Origin: Lithospermum erythrorhizon
Taxonomy: Eukaryota; Streptophyta; Magnoliopsida; Boraginales; Boraginaceae
Direction of reading: 5' to 3'
Length of the DNA: 64,000 bases
NCBI GenBank assembly: GCA_019722365.1
Contig: JADFUC010000398.1
Location: forward strand, 62,001 to 126,000
Shown here: one piece after another, positions 62,180-64,000 of the stretch
Layout: every line of letters begins with the position of its first letter
Position numbering within the stretch: position 1 is the stretch's first letter
Notes under the pieces: generated by a model
Told to the model about the DNA's origin: nothing
Database searches by the model: none
What the model saw: the letters and a program-made list of their open reading frames with translations, nothing else
Translations under genes and position numbers: made by a program

Positions 62180-62264
62180 GGCCCATCTAATAATGTCTGT
62201 CCAACACACCTAAACCCTAAAACACTAATCACACAGTCACATTACATCTCTTCCTTTATATACA
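62180..62264 (+). promoter_or_regulatory. Promoter: site II, telo-box and TATA box
   Basis: GGCCCAT (62180-62186, site II type), TAAACCCTAA (62211-62220, telo-box) and TTTATATACA (about 62255-62264, TATA box), followed by a pyrimidine-rich leader typical of plant transcripts. The spacing resembles the RPL23 promoter in this window and those of plant translation and snoRNA genes. The gene it drives is not identified. Confidence 0.6.
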
Positions 62265-62420
62265 ACCCATATTCATTCATATTCATCATCGCGCTTCACA
62301 ATTTCACTTCACACCTTCTCATTATTTTCATATTTTTCAAGTTTAATTTCAAAATTAATTATTTTTTATTAAGTTCCATTATTATATTTTCAATTAGTTT
62401 GATTATTTTTGAAAAATATT

Positions 62421-62573
62421 ATGAATTTTTTTAGATCTGTGTACAATAAGCCGATGCTCTGGATAATTAAAAATGAAGTTAGCATGGTTATGTACACAGA
62501 AAGTGAACTTGGGTCGTCATGTCTGCTCCCTCTGATACTCATGATTTGGGGGCCTGGATTAAACCCACATTAA
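62421..62573 (+). CDS. Small ORF, 50 aa, below the orphan promoter
   Basis: First long ATG frame after the promoter: MNFFRSVYNKPMLWIIKNEV, continuing to LMIWGPGLNPH and a stop. I recognise no family and there is no signal peptide. The frame covers a hairpin (62436-62500). Alternatively the AT-rich stretch 62340-62431 is a leader intron with acceptor TTTTTTTAG (at 62433), in which case the ATG at 62421 is not used, and the transcript may be non-coding or continue with unseen exons. Confidence 0.25.
   Translation: MNFFRSVYNKPMLWIIKNEVSMVMYTESELGSSCLLPLILMIWGPGLNPH
62436..62500 (+). ncRNA. Imperfect hairpin in the transcript leader
   Basis: TCTGTGTACA (62436-62445) and TGTACACAGA (62491-62500) are exact inverse copies. 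Further pairing of ATAA with TTAT and ATGCT with AGCAT gives a stem of about 20 pairs with small bulges and a loop of about 20 bases. It matches no miRNA I know. Precursor-like, but not proven. Confidence 0.35.
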
Positions 62574-64000
62574 TTCAATTTTTAATATATATTGGAAATT
62601 TTTAGCTATTTTGAAAAAAAAAAATAATTTATTTATTGAATTAATTTGTTTAAGCTGATTTACATTTGGATTGTATATTCAGTAAATGGTGTATTTGAAT
62701 ATTGGTTTAGACTTAAAATTTGGCCTGTGATGTACGAAAAATATTTGCCTACATTGTCTGATATTTACTTGAAAGAATGTATTAAAATCTGAGGCCTTTC
62801 CATTAGAATTAATTTTTTTAATGGTCTATATTTTTGTTCTGCCTTCTCCTGAATCGGAATCATAATTGTCTTTTCTAATTAAGACATAATTACTTTTTGG
62901 AGTATTATGTGAATAATTTTAAATTTGAGACTACATTTAAATAGAGACTACATTTAATTTATTTAGATAGTAAATTATTTCATCAATTGACATGTGGTTT
63001 TTTTATACGGAGTAATATACAAGACGAAGAAACATATCGGATTAGTAAGCAAGAGTGTACGATATTAAGATTACCAAGAAAAGCGAAGTATCTTTTCACG
63101 TGTGAGTGTGATGTTAGTAGAGGAGCTCGAGTGGAAGAATTTTTTGCTCGATTGGGTCCCCAAATGAGCTGAACTACCTCACATAAAAGGAGAATATAAT
63201 TTCTACGGATATTATGGAGATATTAAAGAGTAATGTAATACGATGAATTGCCTCCACATAAAAAGAGAGAAAACAGAAAGAGAGAGATATAAAGTGAAAC
63301 ATGAACAAATAGTATTGAAATGTAAATAAAGAAAAAACAGATGATCAAACTTTACGGTGATCGGCGAGTATATGATTTACAATCATATAATCGAAGGAAA
63401 TAAGCTCGGCCGAGCCATCAGCTGTGTTAGCTTCAAAGTTTCGGCCATTATGTAATCGAGCTGAAGCCAGTCTCGCTTATCCGGAAATTGCTTGAATGGA
63501 AATTTAATTAATAACAAATTTCAGATGCAAGATTTTGTTTGTTTAAAACTAACTTAAAACGGCATAAACCCATCTCGCATCGATTCTTAATGCTAATTCA
63601 AATAAATTCTTAAAGATTTTCATGACATCTGCATGTTGGAGACTATAGCGTATAAATAATATTTTAATAGTATTATGATCACGAATCCCATAATTACTAC
63701 AAATCAGATAAACAATAATTAAATAAACAAGATATACCCATCTTCTCTTAGAATCAAAGAAGAATGAAAAGTATAATGGAGATCCCTCTAGCATCCAAAG
63801 TAGAATGCCTATAAGAGTTGTCCATACCAACTGTTTGCATCAAACCCATCGTGAAAGTCTCTATTAGAATTCATTTAAAAAGATTAAACCCAGATCGGGG
63901 AAGAAAATTCATCGAAATTTCCCACCTACTACCGAATTAACAAGTTAGTAAAGGGAAGAGAGTTTTGCCTTCATCTTTTTTCAAAAGTGAGAAGTGATAA
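62574..64000. other. Unresolved region, LTR-like right end
   Basis: 62987-63172 is a 61-aa plus ORF beginning near a TATACGGAGTAATAT MITE-like motif; no family recognised. A minus ORF at 63549-63830 (93 aa) is hydrophobic and AT-driven, not convincing. The last 80 bases (CACCTACT...GAGTTTTGCCTTCATC...TTTCAAAAG) resemble 58745-58830, so a copia-type LTR of that family probably runs off the window. Confidence 0.35.

Noticed and set aside
62421..62573. C/D box snoRNA under the telo-box promoter
   Set aside because: CTGA and TGAT-like words are present, but not in the C-then-D order and spacing needed, and there is no terminal stem.
63549..63830. 93-aa hydrophobic minus ORF, considered as an organelle-DNA insertion (ycf-like)
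   Set aside because: No motif of any chloroplast or mitochondrial gene could be recognised. AT-rich DNA often gives hydrophobic Ile/Leu/Tyr frames.

Overview
This looks like nuclear DNA from a flowering plant, probably a eudicot. It is AT-rich, its genes have several introns with GT/AG borders, and most of the window is layered LTR retrotransposons, a hAT transposon and Stowaway-like MITEs. I see no prokaryotic operons, CRISPR arrays, rRNA or tRNA genes. I cannot name the species.

Three genes look intact, all on the minus strand. (1) 11162-14562 encodes a 327-aa membrane-anchored protein: an N-terminal membrane segment, a cysteine-rich module and a divergent cyclophilin-like domain, in five exons. 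(2) 32246-35720 encodes a 371-aa TOM1-like protein with VHS and GAT domains (endosomal ubiquitin sorting), in three exons. (3) 49783-51809 encodes the 140-aa cytosolic ribosomal protein uL14/RPL23 in four exons, with a classic site II/telo-box/TATA promoter. Two genes are broken: an RluA-type RNA pseudouridine synthase (1673-2503), and the 3' end of an RGG-box protein (59704-60365) whose 5' part is not visible. A further promoter-like region (about 62180-62264) lies upstream of a 50-codon ORF and a hairpin whose identity is open.

Layout: 1-3.5 kb, pseudogene and plain intergenic DNA. 3.6-9.8 kb, a decayed SIRE-like Ty1-copia element split by a reverse-oriented gypsy LTR. 11-14.6 kb, the cyclophilin-like gene. 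15-22 kb, unresolved DNA and copia-type LTR remnants. 22.4-31.3 kb, a second copy of the same gypsy LTR (reverse), then a decayed chromovirus-like gypsy gag-pol and its 3' LTR. 32-36 kb, the TOM1-like gene with intronic MITEs. 36.3-41.5 kb, a reverse Tat/Ogre-like gypsy element with a tandem array of about 46 bp units in its 3' untranslated region. 41.5-48.8 kb, a copia element (LTR, primer site, gag, RNase H tail, polypurine tract, LTR) carrying a clean gypsy solo LTR with a 5-bp target duplication. 49.8-52 kb, RPL23. 52.1-57.3 kb, a hAT element with GC-rich ends and repeated GGTACCACG motifs. 57.5-60.4 kb, MITEs, a copia-type LTR and the RGG gene fragment. 61.2-62.1 kb, a foldback element. 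62.2-64 kb, the orphan promoter and a further LTR-like end.

Coding DNA in the repeats is broken mainly by small indels, whereas the three host genes are clean. That may reflect age, or an unpolished long-read assembly in repeats. I found no convincing new biochemical system. The most unusual items are the hAT palindrome clusters with their unknown ORFs, the tandem-repeat turnover inside one LTR family, and the orphan telo-box promoter with its hairpin.
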